Source: Prochilodus magdalenae (lineage: Eukaryota > Chordata > Actinopteri > Characiformes > Prochilodontidae). From it: a stretch of 64,000 bases of DNA. Positions 1 to 10,880 of this stretch are shown in pieces. The stretch's first letter is position 1, and every line of letters begins with the position of its first letter. The stretch covers positions 1-64,000 of the forward strand of contig JAMWET010003133.1 of assembly GCA_024036415.1 (NCBI GenBank), in the 5' to 3' direction. A program made the position numbers and the translations under genes. The notes beneath the pieces were generated by a model. The model was given only the letters and a program-made list of their open reading frames with translations, did no database searches and had not been told where the DNA came from.

Positions 1-229
1 TTACATACAGACAGAGATATTATTATATATGGATATATATATATTAGATATATAAAACATACAATACACACTACATCACGCCAAAATCAATGGATTTTCT
101 TCTCAGACTTAACACCATACACACAACACCCTGATTGGCACGGGTACACCTATATTTTCCCCAAGATTTCAATGCCAAGATTCATCAGGCTTAAATTGTG
201 AAAAAGTAGTTCAATATTTCACATCATTT

Positions 230-480
230 TCGCACAAGGATTGGCCACCACAGAGTCCAGACCTGAACCCCACTGAGAATCTTTGGGATGTGCTGGAGAA
301 GACTTAGTAGACACAGTAGTCCAAATCTCCCATTATCAGTATGAGATCTTGGGGAAAATGAATGCAGCTCTGGACAGGAATTAATGTTGGGACCTTGCAG
401 AAGCTTGTGGAAACAATGCCACAGCACAGCTAAAAGCACTCCAACAAAATATAAGCATGTGACCTTTTTTTGGCCAGGCA
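230..480 (+). mobile_element. Tc1-like transposase 3' relic
   Basis: Translation around 240-300 gives the Tc1 C-terminal signature DWPPQSPDLNPTENLWD, followed by degraded sequence ending in a 'tttggccaggcagt' terminus typical of Tc1 ends. Stops and frame changes make it a dead fragment; only the last part of the catalytic domain, including the final Glu of the DDE triad, can be seen. The same family appears at 9645-10230. Confidence 0.75.
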
Positions 481-530
481 GTGTATTTCCATCAGACATG
501 TCGTCAAATCCTCAAATCTTACATAGTAAG

Positions 531-960
531 TGTAACGATGAGGTTGTGGCAGGTTGCAAACGCATAGTGGTTTTATTATGGTTTGTCTGGGAGACAGGGG
601 TCAAAACACAGGTAGGCATTGATAGACACATATCCATAAACTGAGAGAAGACAGAAGAAACAAAACAAGGGTCAAAAACCCTACAAACAACATACAAAAC
701 ACCAGGGAAACAAAACCAGCAAGGGAAAGAAACACGGCTTAAGTAACTCCAGTGAGCGGAAACCCGAGGACCCCTTCCTCTCAACAAGCAGCGCAAACAA
801 AGGGGTCTTAATGGATGTCCAAATAAGTTCAGATTAGCATCAGGTGTGGGAGAGGGTGGAGCCAGGCTGGAGCAGGAAGAGTAGTGCAATAACCTAAAGT
901 ATCCAGAGGGTGCGATTGACATATGGACATGACCAGGTAGACAGACAAGGATGTGACAGT
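531..960. mobile_element. Non-autonomous DNA element (TGTAAC...GTGACA ends)
   Basis: The segment starts TGTAACGATG and ends GGATGTGACA, so its ends are roughly inverted (TGTMAC). It has no coding capacity. Its reverse complement begins like the element at 30450-30868, so the two probably belong to the same superfamily. The class is inferred from the ends only. Confidence 0.4.
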
Positions 961-1122
961 TAGTGATTTAAAAGTTTTATGATTATTCGCATACATACAA
1001 AATTAGCCTGCTATGAAATTCTTAGTCTAAAAAGGATCAACTGTACATACGAGTCAGACTACATGTCAGCGATTGGAGTGTTTAGTCTATCACTCATTTA
1101 TGTACTCTCCTTTTCTCTGCAG

Positions 1123-1163
1123 GACTCATTCACCAACGCTTATCACTACGGACTCCACCCAGT
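1123..1163 (+). CDS. Copy A linker exon (Thr/Ser-rich)
   Basis: A 41-bp exon lies between a tctctgcag acceptor and a gtaagt donor. It enters in phase 2 and leaves in phase 1, giving THSPTLITTDSTQ. Position, length and phases match 27680-27720 and 54109-54149. It would join the N-terminus to the first Ig exon. Confidence 0.55.
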
Positions 1164-1955
1164 GTAAGTCACACTTAGCATTTTGATTCATTGCAATTTC
1201 ATCATAGGGTGTCTGTGTGGGATTCGATGTAGGCAGACTCCTAACCGATGAGGCCAATACAGGGAGTACTATTTATTTGTTGCATGTTTTTCTCAGACTT
1301 ACTGAACATTAAATTAATTCCCTTCTCTGTGTGTGATTCAGACATTTGATCAGTGAACTTGGTCAGTGGAGCCCCTCACCAGTCAAACACAATTCATCAC
1401 AAAGCTCCACTTTCAACAACTCCCCACAAGAGCAAACTATTATTGCAAACCAGTAAAATGGAATCTTACGACATTTAATATCATTTTCAATTAAACTAAA
1501 CAATTTAAAAACCGAATGAAGCTAAAAACTTCCACCATGAACTGAATTCCTTCCTTCTTTTCTCATTTGTTTATATTGTTTTCATAGTTTAAACTAAAGG
1601 TATGGATAAGCATATTCTACCAACCACCCAATAATCACAGTAAATATATTCATGATTCATTCATGTAAAAATTCTTATTCTTCAACAACATCAACAATGA
1701 ATACAGTAAGCAATATAACCCAGACAGGAGGTGAGTTTAAGAACACAGAGTGAGTACAGTAGAAATCACCAGTAAAAATCTTTTTAGGTTTTAAAGTAAC
1801 TTTGCTTGTATGTATATCACACTAATAGCCTCAGGTCTTCCTGTTGAGGGGGGGACGCTTCCCGTTCCACATATTTGTTTTTGATCTATTTACCAATGTT
1901 GCTAATATAGGTAGTACCAACAATTATATTTTGGTTTTTTTGTTATTAGATATAG

Positions 1956-2249
1956 ACGGCCCCCAAAGGAACAGTCTTGGTTGTCCATCAGACCCTCTGG
2001 TACAGTACGTTTGAGGGTACGTCAGTGACTCTCTGAACGGCAGCAGTGGAAGCAACTCCCACCTGTGGGGAGAGCTACACCCTGGTTTTAAGAGATTCAG
2101 GAACTGGAGATTGTAAACAAATGGGCTAAAACGGGCAGAGAGTTACACCATCAGCTATATCAGCCCTTCAGACAGTAACAAATACAAGTGCAGGGCATCC
2201 AATCAGCACGGATCTGCATTCTCAGAGTACATAGGACTTGATATTGTAT
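1956..2249 (+). pseudogene. Copy A Ig exon 1, frame-broken
   Basis: It has a tatag acceptor and a gtaagt donor as in the other Ig exons, but is 294 bp instead of 270. Extra bases are scattered (a longer C run after ACGG, a doubled T in 'ttggttgtcc', 'tctctgaacggc' in place of the first Cys codon region). The end of the domain, [16 protein letters not shown], is still legible. Confidence 0.7.
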
Positions 2250-2543
2250 GTAAGTATGTCCTCCTGTAAGTCTGCTACCATCTCCATCTTCTTATCTGTA
2301 CCACCATTTATCCTCCTAGTGCACTAGCACACAGCACAGCTGATATTCCTGTACCAGTTACTTAGACGTATTAAGCGGGATGCGCTGCCTCCGTGTGATT
2401 GTTCTTTTGTTAGTTATGTGTCCATGAATTTAACTTTTACTCAGTTAATCTACTGTATACAATAACCCCACCCAAGTCCTACATTTATTAATGACGTAAA
2501 AATAATAAAGGACATGTAGTTATATTTTTGTATTATTTTTTAG

Positions 2544-2846
2544 ACGGCCCAAAGACAGTCTTGGTGTCCAGCAGACCCTCTGGTAGAGTACTTGCGGGTA
2601 CTTCAGTGACTCTGAACTGCAGCAGTGAAGCAAAACTCCCACCTGTGGAGAGAGCTACACCTGGTTTAAGAGATCAGAGAAACTGGAGATGTACAAATAG
2701 GCTCTGCTGGGCAGAGCAGAGCAGTTACACAATCAGAACATATCACCACTTCTGACAGTAACCAACCATTACAAAGGTGCGTGGAGCATTCCAAGCACAT
2801 CACGGATACTGCATTCCTTCAGAGTTACATAGGACTTGATGTTTTG
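2544..2846 (+). pseudogene. Copy A Ig exon 2, frame-broken
   Basis: It begins with the [21 protein letters not shown] start of the family and is open for about 60 codons. It then degrades through insertions ('aaaactccc', 'caaccattacaaagg', 'cacggatactgcattcc'). Length is 303 bp against 270, and the donor is weak (gtaggg instead of gtaagt). Confidence 0.65.
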
Positions 2847-2929
2847 GTAGGGTCAGGTTTTTTAATTGCTAGCTGTAAGTCTGCTTACCATCTCCACTTT
2901 TCTTTCGGCATATATTGTTTTCTTATTTT

Positions 2930-3600
2930 TTAATCCGACCGCAGCTGCGTGCGTGGAAGTGGTGTGTGACATCATACTCACAGCTGGCGTGAGACTTTAA
3001 ACTTAACACCCGGACTCTTTCGTTGCCGTCTCTGTCTGGGGAGCTTTAATCATGGTGTCACTTCTCCACAACTCTACCAAAATTTTCCTCCAACCAAATT
3101 TGTCCAGCGGTGCAACCAGGGAGAACAGATCTTTCTGTATGCCAATGTTATAAGGGACACCTTACAGTTGTGCAATCTGCCATCAAGTTAATATCAATTA
3201 CAGAGGACATTTGTGAACAGCTTGTGTAGGAGGTGGAGTGCAAGGAACCCATATGATCAGCATTGTGACCAAAAACTAGGACGATGATGGGAGTACTAAA
3301 CTGGAGGAAGGAAGAGGTTCCCACGATATTCAGGCCCCATTACCATAAACTGGTTCAGGAATGTTGAGAGCTGGTTAGATTGCCCTAAAATACCTGGGTG
3401 TCCTCTATGTGCTCACACAACCAAACTGGAACTGGGAAGACCAACATGGAGGCTGTGTACAAGATGTTGGAGATCTTCTACCAGTCTGTTGTTCTTCTAC
3501 CAGTCTGCTGTTGGGGGGGGTCTGTCTTTTTTGCAGAAGTTTGCTGGGGAGGTAGCATCAGAGGAGCGGATGCTAAAAAGCTGTCCGTCTTTCCCACTTA
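2930..3600. other. Inserted sequence of unknown class between Ig exons
   Basis: The interval between Ig exons 2 and 3 of copy A is about 550 bp longer than the usual Ig-Ig intron. The extra sequence has no counterpart in the other introns here. I see no terminal repeats and no recognisable coding domain, so it is probably an old interspersed-repeat fragment. Confidence 0.3.
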
Positions 3601-3680
3601 AGTTCTACATTTATTAATGGTGTAAAAATAATGAGGCCATGTAGTTATACTTTTTTGTATTTTTGTATATTTATTTTTAG

Positions 3681-3962
3681 ACAGACCAAATACAGTTTTG
3701 GTGTCCAGCAGACCCTCTGGTAGAGTACTTGAGGGTTCGTCAGTGACTCTGAACTGCCACAGTGAAGCAAACCCACCTGTGAAGAACTACACCTGGTATA
3801 AGAGATTAGGAACTGAAGATGTACTAATAGGCTACGGGCAGAGTTACACCATCAGTTATATATCAGCCCTTCGGAAGACAGGTAAACAAATACAATGTTT
3901 TAGAAGCATCCAACCAGCCACGGATCTGCATTCTGAGAGTTCTTGCCACTTGATGTTGTAAT
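3681..3962 (+). pseudogene. Copy A Ig exon 3, frame-broken near its end
   Basis: The exon is legible up to about two thirds of the domain ([28 protein letters not shown]). It then shifts frame where the other copies have [19 protein letters not shown], so the second cysteine context is lost. Length is 282 bp against 270. Confidence 0.7.
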
Positions 3963-4265
3963 GTAAGTATTTGCTGAAGTAAGTCTGCTCACCATCCCCC
4001 ACTATCTTCATAATGTGTACCCCACGCACGTCTCCTCCTCCTAGTGCACTAGTGCACAGCAACAGCGCGATAAATTAAAGGTCTTTAACTGTACCCTGTG
4101 GTCTTACACACTTGGTATGATATTCTCTTTCTCCATGTGTTTGTTCTTTTACTCAGTTAATCTACTGTATACAATAACCCCACCCAAGTCCTACATTTAT
4201 TAATGACGTCAAAATAATAAGGGACATGTAGTTATACTTTTGTGTATTTTGTATTTTATTTTCAG

Positions 4266-4546
4266 ATAGACCTAAGACAGTCTTGGTGTCCAGCAGCCCC
4301 TCTGGTAGAGTACCTGAGGGTACATCAGTGACTCTGAACTGCCGTAGTGATGCAAACCCACACGGTGGAGAAGTTTACGAACCTGGTTTAGGAGGATCAG
4401 GATTCTAAGATTTCGAAATAAGCTAACGGCAGAGATTACGAGCTACTTCTATATCAAGCTCTTTCAGATCAGTAACAAATACAAGTGTAGAGCATCCAAC
4501 CAGCACGGATCTGCATTCTCAGAGTACATACCACTTGATGTGTTAT
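4266..4546 (+). pseudogene. Copy A Ig exon 4, frame-broken
   Basis: The start ([18 protein letters not shown]) and end ([19 protein letters not shown]) are intact, but the middle around 4370-4470 has several insertions and substitutions that destroy the Trp and Tyr core region. It is 281 bp against 270, with normal splice sites. Confidence 0.7.
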
Positions 4547-4559
4547 GTAAGTAAAGGCC

Positions 4560-4860
4560 CTCCATATCCACTCCAACACAATGACCTTTTACACCTCTGT
4601 GTCAGGACCATTCACAATGTAGCAGTGACCTCAAGGTGTACAAAAACCACTGTAACAGTACAGTACCTGAAACACCCGCACCACAAGCACTACCATACAC
4701 GGCCATGTCAGTGTAAGTGTCACTGCTATGCTGAGAATAGAATAATAATATAAAAAAAAAACAAATAATATCTGGTGAACAGTGGACCTGTGAACAGTGG
4801 ACCTGTGTTCAGTAACCGGTGTAGAGAGGGGCTCATGGGTTACGACAACTGATGTGTTAC
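4560..4860. repeat. Interspersed repeat in Ig intron (also at 30085-30350)
   Basis: A non-coding segment with 'gtcagtgtaagtgtcactgctatgctgagaa' character recurs at the same intronic place in copy B. It resembles a common short interspersed repeat of otophysan fish; that resemblance is from memory and uncertain. Confidence 0.4.
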
Positions 4861-5274
4861 AGGCTGTTAGTGTACACTCGTACTGTTAACATGAAAGGCA
4901 AGATCAGGATCTGTAAAAAAATGAAAGGTATATGGATAAAAATATATACAGTGTATATAACGTTTTTACTTTACTACCCTCATTACACCGTACCATACAT
5001 ATAGTGTTTTGGAAAACTCCTAAAGTTTAATTTAAAATTTAAGGGAGTACCATTCTGTAAACCGTTCTTATGACAGAGTTTTCAATCTGCCTGCTCCTTC
5101 CACTGAAACATTCCCCCTGAAATCCAGACTGAGGTTAACGTTCCTGCGTCTCTTGCTAATGTTGCTTTAACCAGCTCCCTATGTTATGGCATCACCACAT
5201 TGACCATCATAGTAGATGGGTAAAGGGCACAACAGTAGTTATTTCTTTTTAATTTTTGTTTTTACCTCTTATAG

Positions 5275-5544
5275 ACAGTCCAAAGAGGGTCTTGGTGTCT
5301 AGCAGATCGTCTGGTGGAATCCTAGAGGGTATGTCAGTGGCTCTGACCTGCAACAGTGATGCAAACCCGCCTGTGGAGAGCTACACCTGGTTTAAGAGAT
5401 CAGGTTCTGGAGATGTACTAATAGGCTCCGGGCAGAGTTACACCATCATGAACATCACCTCTTCAGACAGTAACAAATACAAGTGTAGAGCATCCAACCA
5501 GCACGGATCTGCAGACTCAGAGTACATACCACTTGCTGTGTTAT
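5275..5544 (+). CDS. Copy A Ig exon 5, intact
   Basis: A 270-bp phase 1-1 exon encoding one C2-type Ig domain: [18 protein letters not shown] start, LTCN first Cys, [10 protein letters not shown] with the core Trp, [20 protein letters not shown] with the second Cys. It is flanked by atag and gtaagt. It is the only undamaged repeat-type Ig exon of copy A. Confidence 0.8.
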
Positions 5545-5663
5545 GTAAGTACATGATCATTTATATCTACTGGAACACTATAGTTTATGTACATGTCACA
5601 CGGTTCTCTGTTAATCTGACTGAATGCTAGAGCCAGCAGATCTAAACAGTGTTGTACTTCTAG

Positions 5664-5733
5664 AGTTCCCAAAGAAGGGGGAAACTCTGACAGTGACCCT
5701 GACGATGGTCAATGATGCACTTGCAGACTTCCA
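5664..5733 (+). pseudogene. Degenerate membrane-proximal-type Ig exon start (copy A)
   Basis: After a cttctag acceptor comes [17 protein letters not shown], which parallels the [20 protein letters not shown] start of the true membrane-proximal exon but has no cysteine and soon diverges. The same relic is at 57489-57560, with a shorter one at 32554-32570. Confidence 0.45.
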
Positions 5734-6400
5734 TTGTTTTTTGTTTGTTAAATTAAGAGAACACAGAGATCCTGCCCCACCCACACGTTATTCCTTATTA
5801 CGCTCAAACCTGCTTCTTGTTATGTTAGGTTTCTTTGATTTTCGCCCACCTTTGTTGATGACAGACAGAAAACAACATCCTACTGTTGTGTCCCAAGAGG
5901 ATCTGGGAACTGTGCATTGAGAACAAGCTGCATAGTCATTCTCTTCTTTAGCCCATAGGACGCAGAGGTTGGGCTAAAAAGGATTTCAAGAATTTTTGAG
6001 TAACTAAACAGAACACTTTTCCAGCTCCCCTGAGTCATTAAATGAGTTAAATGAGCTCAGACTCAGTCAGGGATGTTTCTGGATCAGGTTGTATGTGGTT
6101 TCTTCACATGGTGGAGGTTTAACTTGCATTTGTGAATGCAGCAGCAACAAGCCATGCTAATTGTGGTGTTTGGAAGTGTTCCTGATCCTGTGCGGTGATT
6201 TCCACTACAGAGTAGTGTCTGTTTTAAAATAACTTGGATACAGAGATTAGATTAGATTATTACAAAATGAGGTCAGATATCTATGCTCCATGTTTTGTAC
6301 GTCCTCATAGTAAATATACCAGGTGAGACAGTATTTTATATATACTGTATAAATATATGATCTAGAACCAGCAGATCTAAGTGAGCTGTTGTACTTCTAG

Positions 6401-6628
6401 ACTCCCCGAAGAGGACCTCAGTGTCTGTAACCCTGAGATGCAGCACTGATGCTAATCCACCTGTGACGGATTACACCTGGTTTAGAGAAGGTGAAAGTGA
6501 ACCTGTGGCACACGGGGAGACCTACAGCATCACAAGTATCACTAAGGAAGATGTTGCACCATTCTACTGTAAGGCTGGCAACAGTATTGGTCATAGCTTT
6601 GCACGTCTAGTTCCAGTCACATGTACCG
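6401..6628 (+). CDS. Copy A membrane-proximal Ig exon
   Basis: A 228-bp phase 1-1 exon encodes a short C2-type Ig domain. Core residues are the Cys of VTLRCSTDA, the Trp of DYTWFREGE, and the Cys of [15 protein letters not shown]. It is clearly different from the 270-bp repeat-type exons and nearly identical to 32679-32906 and 58266-58493. Confidence 0.8.
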
Positions 6629-6739
6629 GTGAGCAGCACCTACTTGATCACATGACTCTGATTTTCTGGTCTTTATGTTTTCAGTTTTAAAAGACCTTCT
6701 ATTTATTATTTTAACTCTTATGTTATTATATTTTAACAG

Positions 6740-6824
6740 AGGAGTGCTCGTATGCAGCTGTTGGCATCGGTGGATTCTTTGGAGGACTTGTTGTAGCTGT
6801 TCTCTTCACCATTCTGTGGTCAAG
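6740..6824 (+). CDS. Copy A transmembrane exon
   Basis: An 85-bp exon (phase 1 to 2) encodes EECSYAAVGIGGFFGGLVV followed by [10 protein letters not shown]. This is one hydrophobic helix rich in Gly, with no charged residue inside and an Arg stop-transfer at the cytoplasmic edge. Confidence 0.8.
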
Positions 6825-7342
6825 GTGATCCTTAAGCCAGTCTCAGTTTCAATCAAACTCTGTATTCACCTATGCAACATTAAACCAATTACACCTAAGC
6901 CTAGTCTTCACCATCGACACTGCATTATAGTCCAAGACCAAGACTAAGTCCATTCCTGACAAATCTCCCTATAATGGTTACATTAGTGAAAAGCCCTGGG
7001 GCAATGGAACAGGTCACCCCTAGTCTGGCAACCACAAACACACCTCCCACCCAGCTGCTGTGCTCCTCTGAAGCCCCATCATTACCTCTCTCCATGGCTA
7101 CAATAATCGTCATCCTCAAAGTTTCCATTTTAAACTAAAGAAGCAAAATTAGACACGTCTTGGCTGGATGGCTTCATCAAGAATATGTCAATATCATTTT
7201 TCCCAAAAGAGCATATTAAAAAGCTGTTTAAAAACAGCAAGTAACTCCTGACCACGACTGACATATTTATCATTCGCTATGATAAAAAATAAACATGTAC
7301 ATATTTAATGTACATCTGTTGTTGTTGTTTATTACCTGAAAG

Positions 7343-7436
7343 ATGGGGGAGGAAGCAGACCACAAAAGGAAATGATATTGAAGCAGGTGAAAGCAGGAGA
7401 AAGAAACGGAAAACATCATATGAAAAAAATTATGAG
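7343..7436 (+). CDS. Copy A tail exon 1 (juxtamembrane)
   Basis: A 94-bp exon (phase 2 to 0) encodes a basic juxtamembrane stretch starting [20 protein letters not shown] and ending SYEKNYE. The donor is gtatgt. The frame closes seven codons into the intron, unlike copy B. Confidence 0.75.
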
Positions 7437-7511
7437 GTATGTGGTCTGTAAGAGTGCATGCAACATTATTCCTCCTGGCCTTCAGGTAAGGTGCAGAACC
7501 ATGCAGCATGC

Positions 7512-7930
7512 TTTAACCAGGTTTAGAGTGAGGCAGCAGGGTTTAACCAGTTTCAGAGAGAGGCAACAGGGTTTAACCAGTTTCAGAGTGAAGCAGCAGG
7601 GTTTAGCCAGTTTCAGGGTGAGGCAGCAGGGTTTAACCAGTTTCAGGGTGAAGTAGCAGGGTTTAACCAGTTTCAGGGTGAAGTAGCAGGGTTTAACCAG
7701 TTTCAGGGTGAGGCAGCAGGGTTTAACCAGTTTCAGAGTGAGGAGGCAGGGTTTAACCAGTTTCAGAGTGAGGCAGCAGGGTTTAACCAGTTTCAGAGTG
7801 AGGCAGCAGGTTTTAACCAGTTTCAGAGTGAGGCAGCAGGGTTTAACCAGTTTCAGTTTCAGGCAGCAGGGTTTAACCAGTTTCAGAGTGAGGCAGCAGG
7901 GTTTAACCAGTTTCAGAGTGAGGCAGCAGT
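7512..7930 (+). repeat. 30-bp minisatellite, about 14 units (copy A tail intron)
   Basis: Tandem units of the form gggtttaaccagtttcag followed by agtgaggcagca lie between tail exons 1 and 2. Because 30 is a multiple of three, several frames on both strands stay open. Variants include 'agagagaggcaac' and 'gggtgaagtag' units near the 5' end. Confidence 0.97.
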
Positions 7931-7963
7931 GCATGGTGCTGATATTGTTTCTTCTGTAAATAG

Positions 7964-8050
7964 GAATGTGGCTCAGACACCAAGGACAGCACGTACACAG
8001 GTCTTACTCTGATGACTAAGTCCTCAGATGATGTCTGTGAAGTTCTAACA
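7964..8050 (+). CDS. Copy A tail exon 2 (tyrosine motif, second Tyr lost)
   Basis: An 87-bp phase 0-0 exon encodes ECGSDTKDSTYTGL and then TLMTKSSDDVCEVLT. The first YxxL (YTGL) is present. The second, YDVL or YEVL in copies B and C, reads CEVL here. Confidence 0.75.
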
Positions 8051-8184
8051 GTAAGACATTCACCCACACACTTGTCCGGAAAAGTTTACACTTTAACCAT
8101 TAATGTATAATTAGTGAGAGTTTTAATCTTGTTCTCTGGTGGTCTTTTTTAATCTTGTTCTCTGGTGGTCTTTCTTGCTGGTAG

Positions 8185-8223
8185 ACTGAGAGCAGCCCAT
8201 CTTGTGCTGTAACACAGATGTAG
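8185..8223 (+). CDS. Copy A last coding exon
   Basis: It follows a 'gctggtag' acceptor and encodes [12 protein letters not shown] then TAG. A downstream donor (tccagtaagt) about 28 nt after the stop suggests a further 3' untranslated exon. Confidence 0.65.
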   Translation, partial: TESSPSCAVTQM

Positions 8224-9235
8224 ATCTTCAAATCAGTCTCCACTGACTCCAGTAAGTGATTTCACTTTTGGTTTCTGTTTTTTCTTGGACACCTGAGAAG
8301 CTCCTTAGCTCAGTTAGCTGGGTCAGATGAGACCGTGGTCCTGGCCTTGTTTAATGACTGTAATGGCTGTGACTGAATGTAGTATTTCCAAGTTCCAGCA
8401 GTGTCTGATGGTCAGAGCCTCAAGAGTACAGGACACATTTATGAAACAAATGAGCTGAGGTAAAATATATATATATACTGGCAAATAAGAAACAGATATT
8501 CAGTTAAAAATTGTTGTGTTAAAAATGTTTCTATATATATACATACACTTACACACACACACATGGGAAAGCAGAAGTTTGAAACCGGGAAGGCAGAGAG
8601 AGGAGGCAGACTAAACAGGAGGAGAGAGCTGAGTCGTAAAATCAGAGATCAGAATACCAAGCAAACGAGACAAAAGAGGCAAGCGAGAGAGGTAGGTCAA
8701 AGAGAAAAGGACGTTTTTTTCCTATTTTAGCCAAATATCAGCAACATGACTCGTTAAATCAATGTCCTTAAAGCAAAAGGCACAGAGCTGGAGTTACTTA
8801 GTCTCAGTCCCTGTGTATGTGAAGCCCAGAGCCCTCACAACTGACTCCGTTATCTCCAGAAGTGGTGTACACAAGACACCACTAACAAAGGAAGGAGGCA
8901 CACGTGGAGAATTACTCAGACCACTGTTATCTTAAGATGTAGCGGATGGTGTCTTCGGGGGTCACTTCACAATATGTCTCTGGAGCAGCACTCTCTCACA
9001 CAATCATTAAAAACACCTACTGAGTGACGGTCTTATGGAAGAATGGAGTTTCATCCCTCTAGCACAGTTCCAGACACTTGCCAAATCCCACTGAAGCTCC
9101 CCTGGTGGCTTGTGGTAGCTCCTCACCTAACTAAGAAATGTGACATTGTTTTTTTTTTGCCTGTATCCATCAATGTACTATGATGTGTCAGTGCACTGAG
9201 TATTTACCACCAGTACCTGTGTGCTCTTACTCTAG

Positions 9236-9345
9236 ACTCTGTGGAATCATCATCGGAACCATCAGGCTGGATACACACCACACAACAGACTGCACCTACA
9301 AAGATGGAGGAGCAGTCAAACGGAGATGAGATGCTAATGCTTTCG
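9236..9345 (+). other. Probable 3' UTR exon, copy A
   Basis: The sequence after a tctag acceptor is conserved in all three copies (also near 35270 and at 63665). In copies A and C one frame stays open (starting S.ESSSEPSGWI), but copy B has a stop in that frame, so untranslated sequence is the simpler reading. Confidence 0.4.
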
Positions 9346-9644
9346 CTTTAATAATAATCATTATTATTTTATATCATTATTTTTGAACATTAAGTCAAAC
9401 ATTTTACCTGCATATTCCCTCTTTTGAGTTTGACATGTTATCCTTACTTTCATTTAAATATAAATCCTGTACTCTGTCTACCACTGTTTAAAGGCATCCT
9501 ATTATATAATACCCTGCCTCGCCAAAACAAGTCATGAGCATGAACAATCGGAGATCACTTGGTGAGGAGAAATCATAAAACACTTTAAATGTAACTAATA
9601 AGGAAAAACGGGCTTTAATTTGCTTGGTAGAATATAGATTGGAG

Positions 9645-10230
9645 TCTAGTCATGTGGTCTGATGAGTCGAGATTTACCCTATTCCAAAATGTGCAGGGGG
9701 GTGAGGCAGGGTTTTTTAGGGGCCTTTTTAAAACTCACATCCGGATAACAGGCACAGGCAACATCACGAATGTAACACCAGGAGACAAAGCAAGGAACAA
9801 AGCACAGGGTCATCAAAGGAAATGTGTCTTCACCATGAGACTTGTGGAGAAAGGACAGAGACTTCACCATGACCGTGACCATGTTATCCCATCAATGGAT
9901 GTCTTTTCTTCCCTCATGGCGTATTCCAGCACGGCAATCGTTAGATTCACTGGGATCAGGTTATGAAAGAGTGGTGCAGGGAGCATGAGGAATCACTTCC
10001 ACACGTCAATACTGTAGATTACCACAGGGTCCTTAAAGTGTTTGGGATGTGTTAGGGAAGAGTACAGAGTGGTCTGACTTTCTAGTCAGCACAAGATCTG
10101 GGAAAAGATGAACGCCAGTCTGGATGAGATGAACCTGTGAGGTTGTTGAAACGACAGCACGGTGAATCAAAGCTAAAGGTAGTCCAACTAAATACTAGCC
10201 TGTGAGACCTTTTTGGCCAGGCGGTCTGCT
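9645..10230 (+). mobile_element. Tc1-like transposase relic
   Basis: MWSDESRFTLFQN at 9652 is the first-Asp motif of a Tc1 DDE transposase. A degraded 'MKEWCREHEESLPHVN' type segment follows near 9965, and the terminus near 10215 has 'tttttggccaggcggt'. Many frameshifts are present. It is of the same family as 230-480. Confidence 0.75.
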
Positions 10231-10880
10231 AATATCTGAAAGCTCATTATTACATCAGCCTCTTTGGTTTGACAGAATTTATGGTTGTGTGTGTTTTTGG
10301 TGTTTTTGTATGTGAATGGTTTCTCATTACATTACCCAGCATGCATTACACAACTACTTAATACAGCCACTGGGTTCACCTGAAACTCACTGAACTTTAA
10401 ATGATATGTTAACAAATGTAGAACACAGATTATTCATTTGTTCATTTCATTTTACAAGTTTAATGTAGAGCATTTCATCTTTATTAAGCTACTTATGTTT
10501 TTTGCTTTTTTACTTTTTGTTCTTTTGGGTGTTAATACATTGCTGCCAAAATACATTTTTTCTATTCTGTATGAAAGTTTCACACAATATATTTAATAAA
10601 TAGGTAAAAAAAAAGACACAACAGAAAATTCTAATAAAATTCCAATCAGACGTTTTTTTATATAGAAATTTTCACATTCATAATCAGTTGCAGTTGATAA
10701 CCTAATACTATGGTTTTGATTATATTGCTTAATACATTATGTTTAATCATAACCTAACACTAGAGACATTTACTAATGATAAAAGTTATAACTACATTTA
10801 ATAACCAATTCTCCTTCTAGTCTTTTAACCCCCCACCCTTTTATCCATCTTTTTTCCAACGACCAGTTAGTCAAACTTAC

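Larger units (their letters stand above)
1123..8223 (+). pseudogene. CD22-like Ig receptor, copy A (5' part outside window, four damaged Ig exons)
   Basis: This is the first of three paralogous Ig-superfamily receptor genes. The exon order matches the intact copies B and C: linker exon, Ig exons, membrane-proximal Ig exon, transmembrane exon, three tail exons. The signal-peptide exon is not in the window. Ig exons at 1956, 2544, 3681 and 4266 carry many small insertions that break the frame, while 5275-5544 and everything downstream is open. The tail reads TYTGLTLMTKSSDDVCEVLT, so the second tyrosine of the paired YxxL motif is replaced by Cys. By homology it would be a B-cell or leukocyte surface receptor of the CD22/sialoadhesin type. 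It could be a true pseudogene, or a functional gene spoiled by consensus errors, because the damage is dominated by insertions. Confidence 0.6.

Noticed and set aside
8290..8350. tRNA-like A box (ttagctcagttagctggg)
   Set aside because: There is no B box and no cloverleaf; the sequence is shared with 63320-63370 as duplicated non-coding DNA.
9236..9345. Extra coding tail exon (ESSSEPSGWI frame)
   Set aside because: A stop precedes it in the last coding exon of all copies, and copy B has an internal stop in that frame; kept only as a probable 3' UTR.
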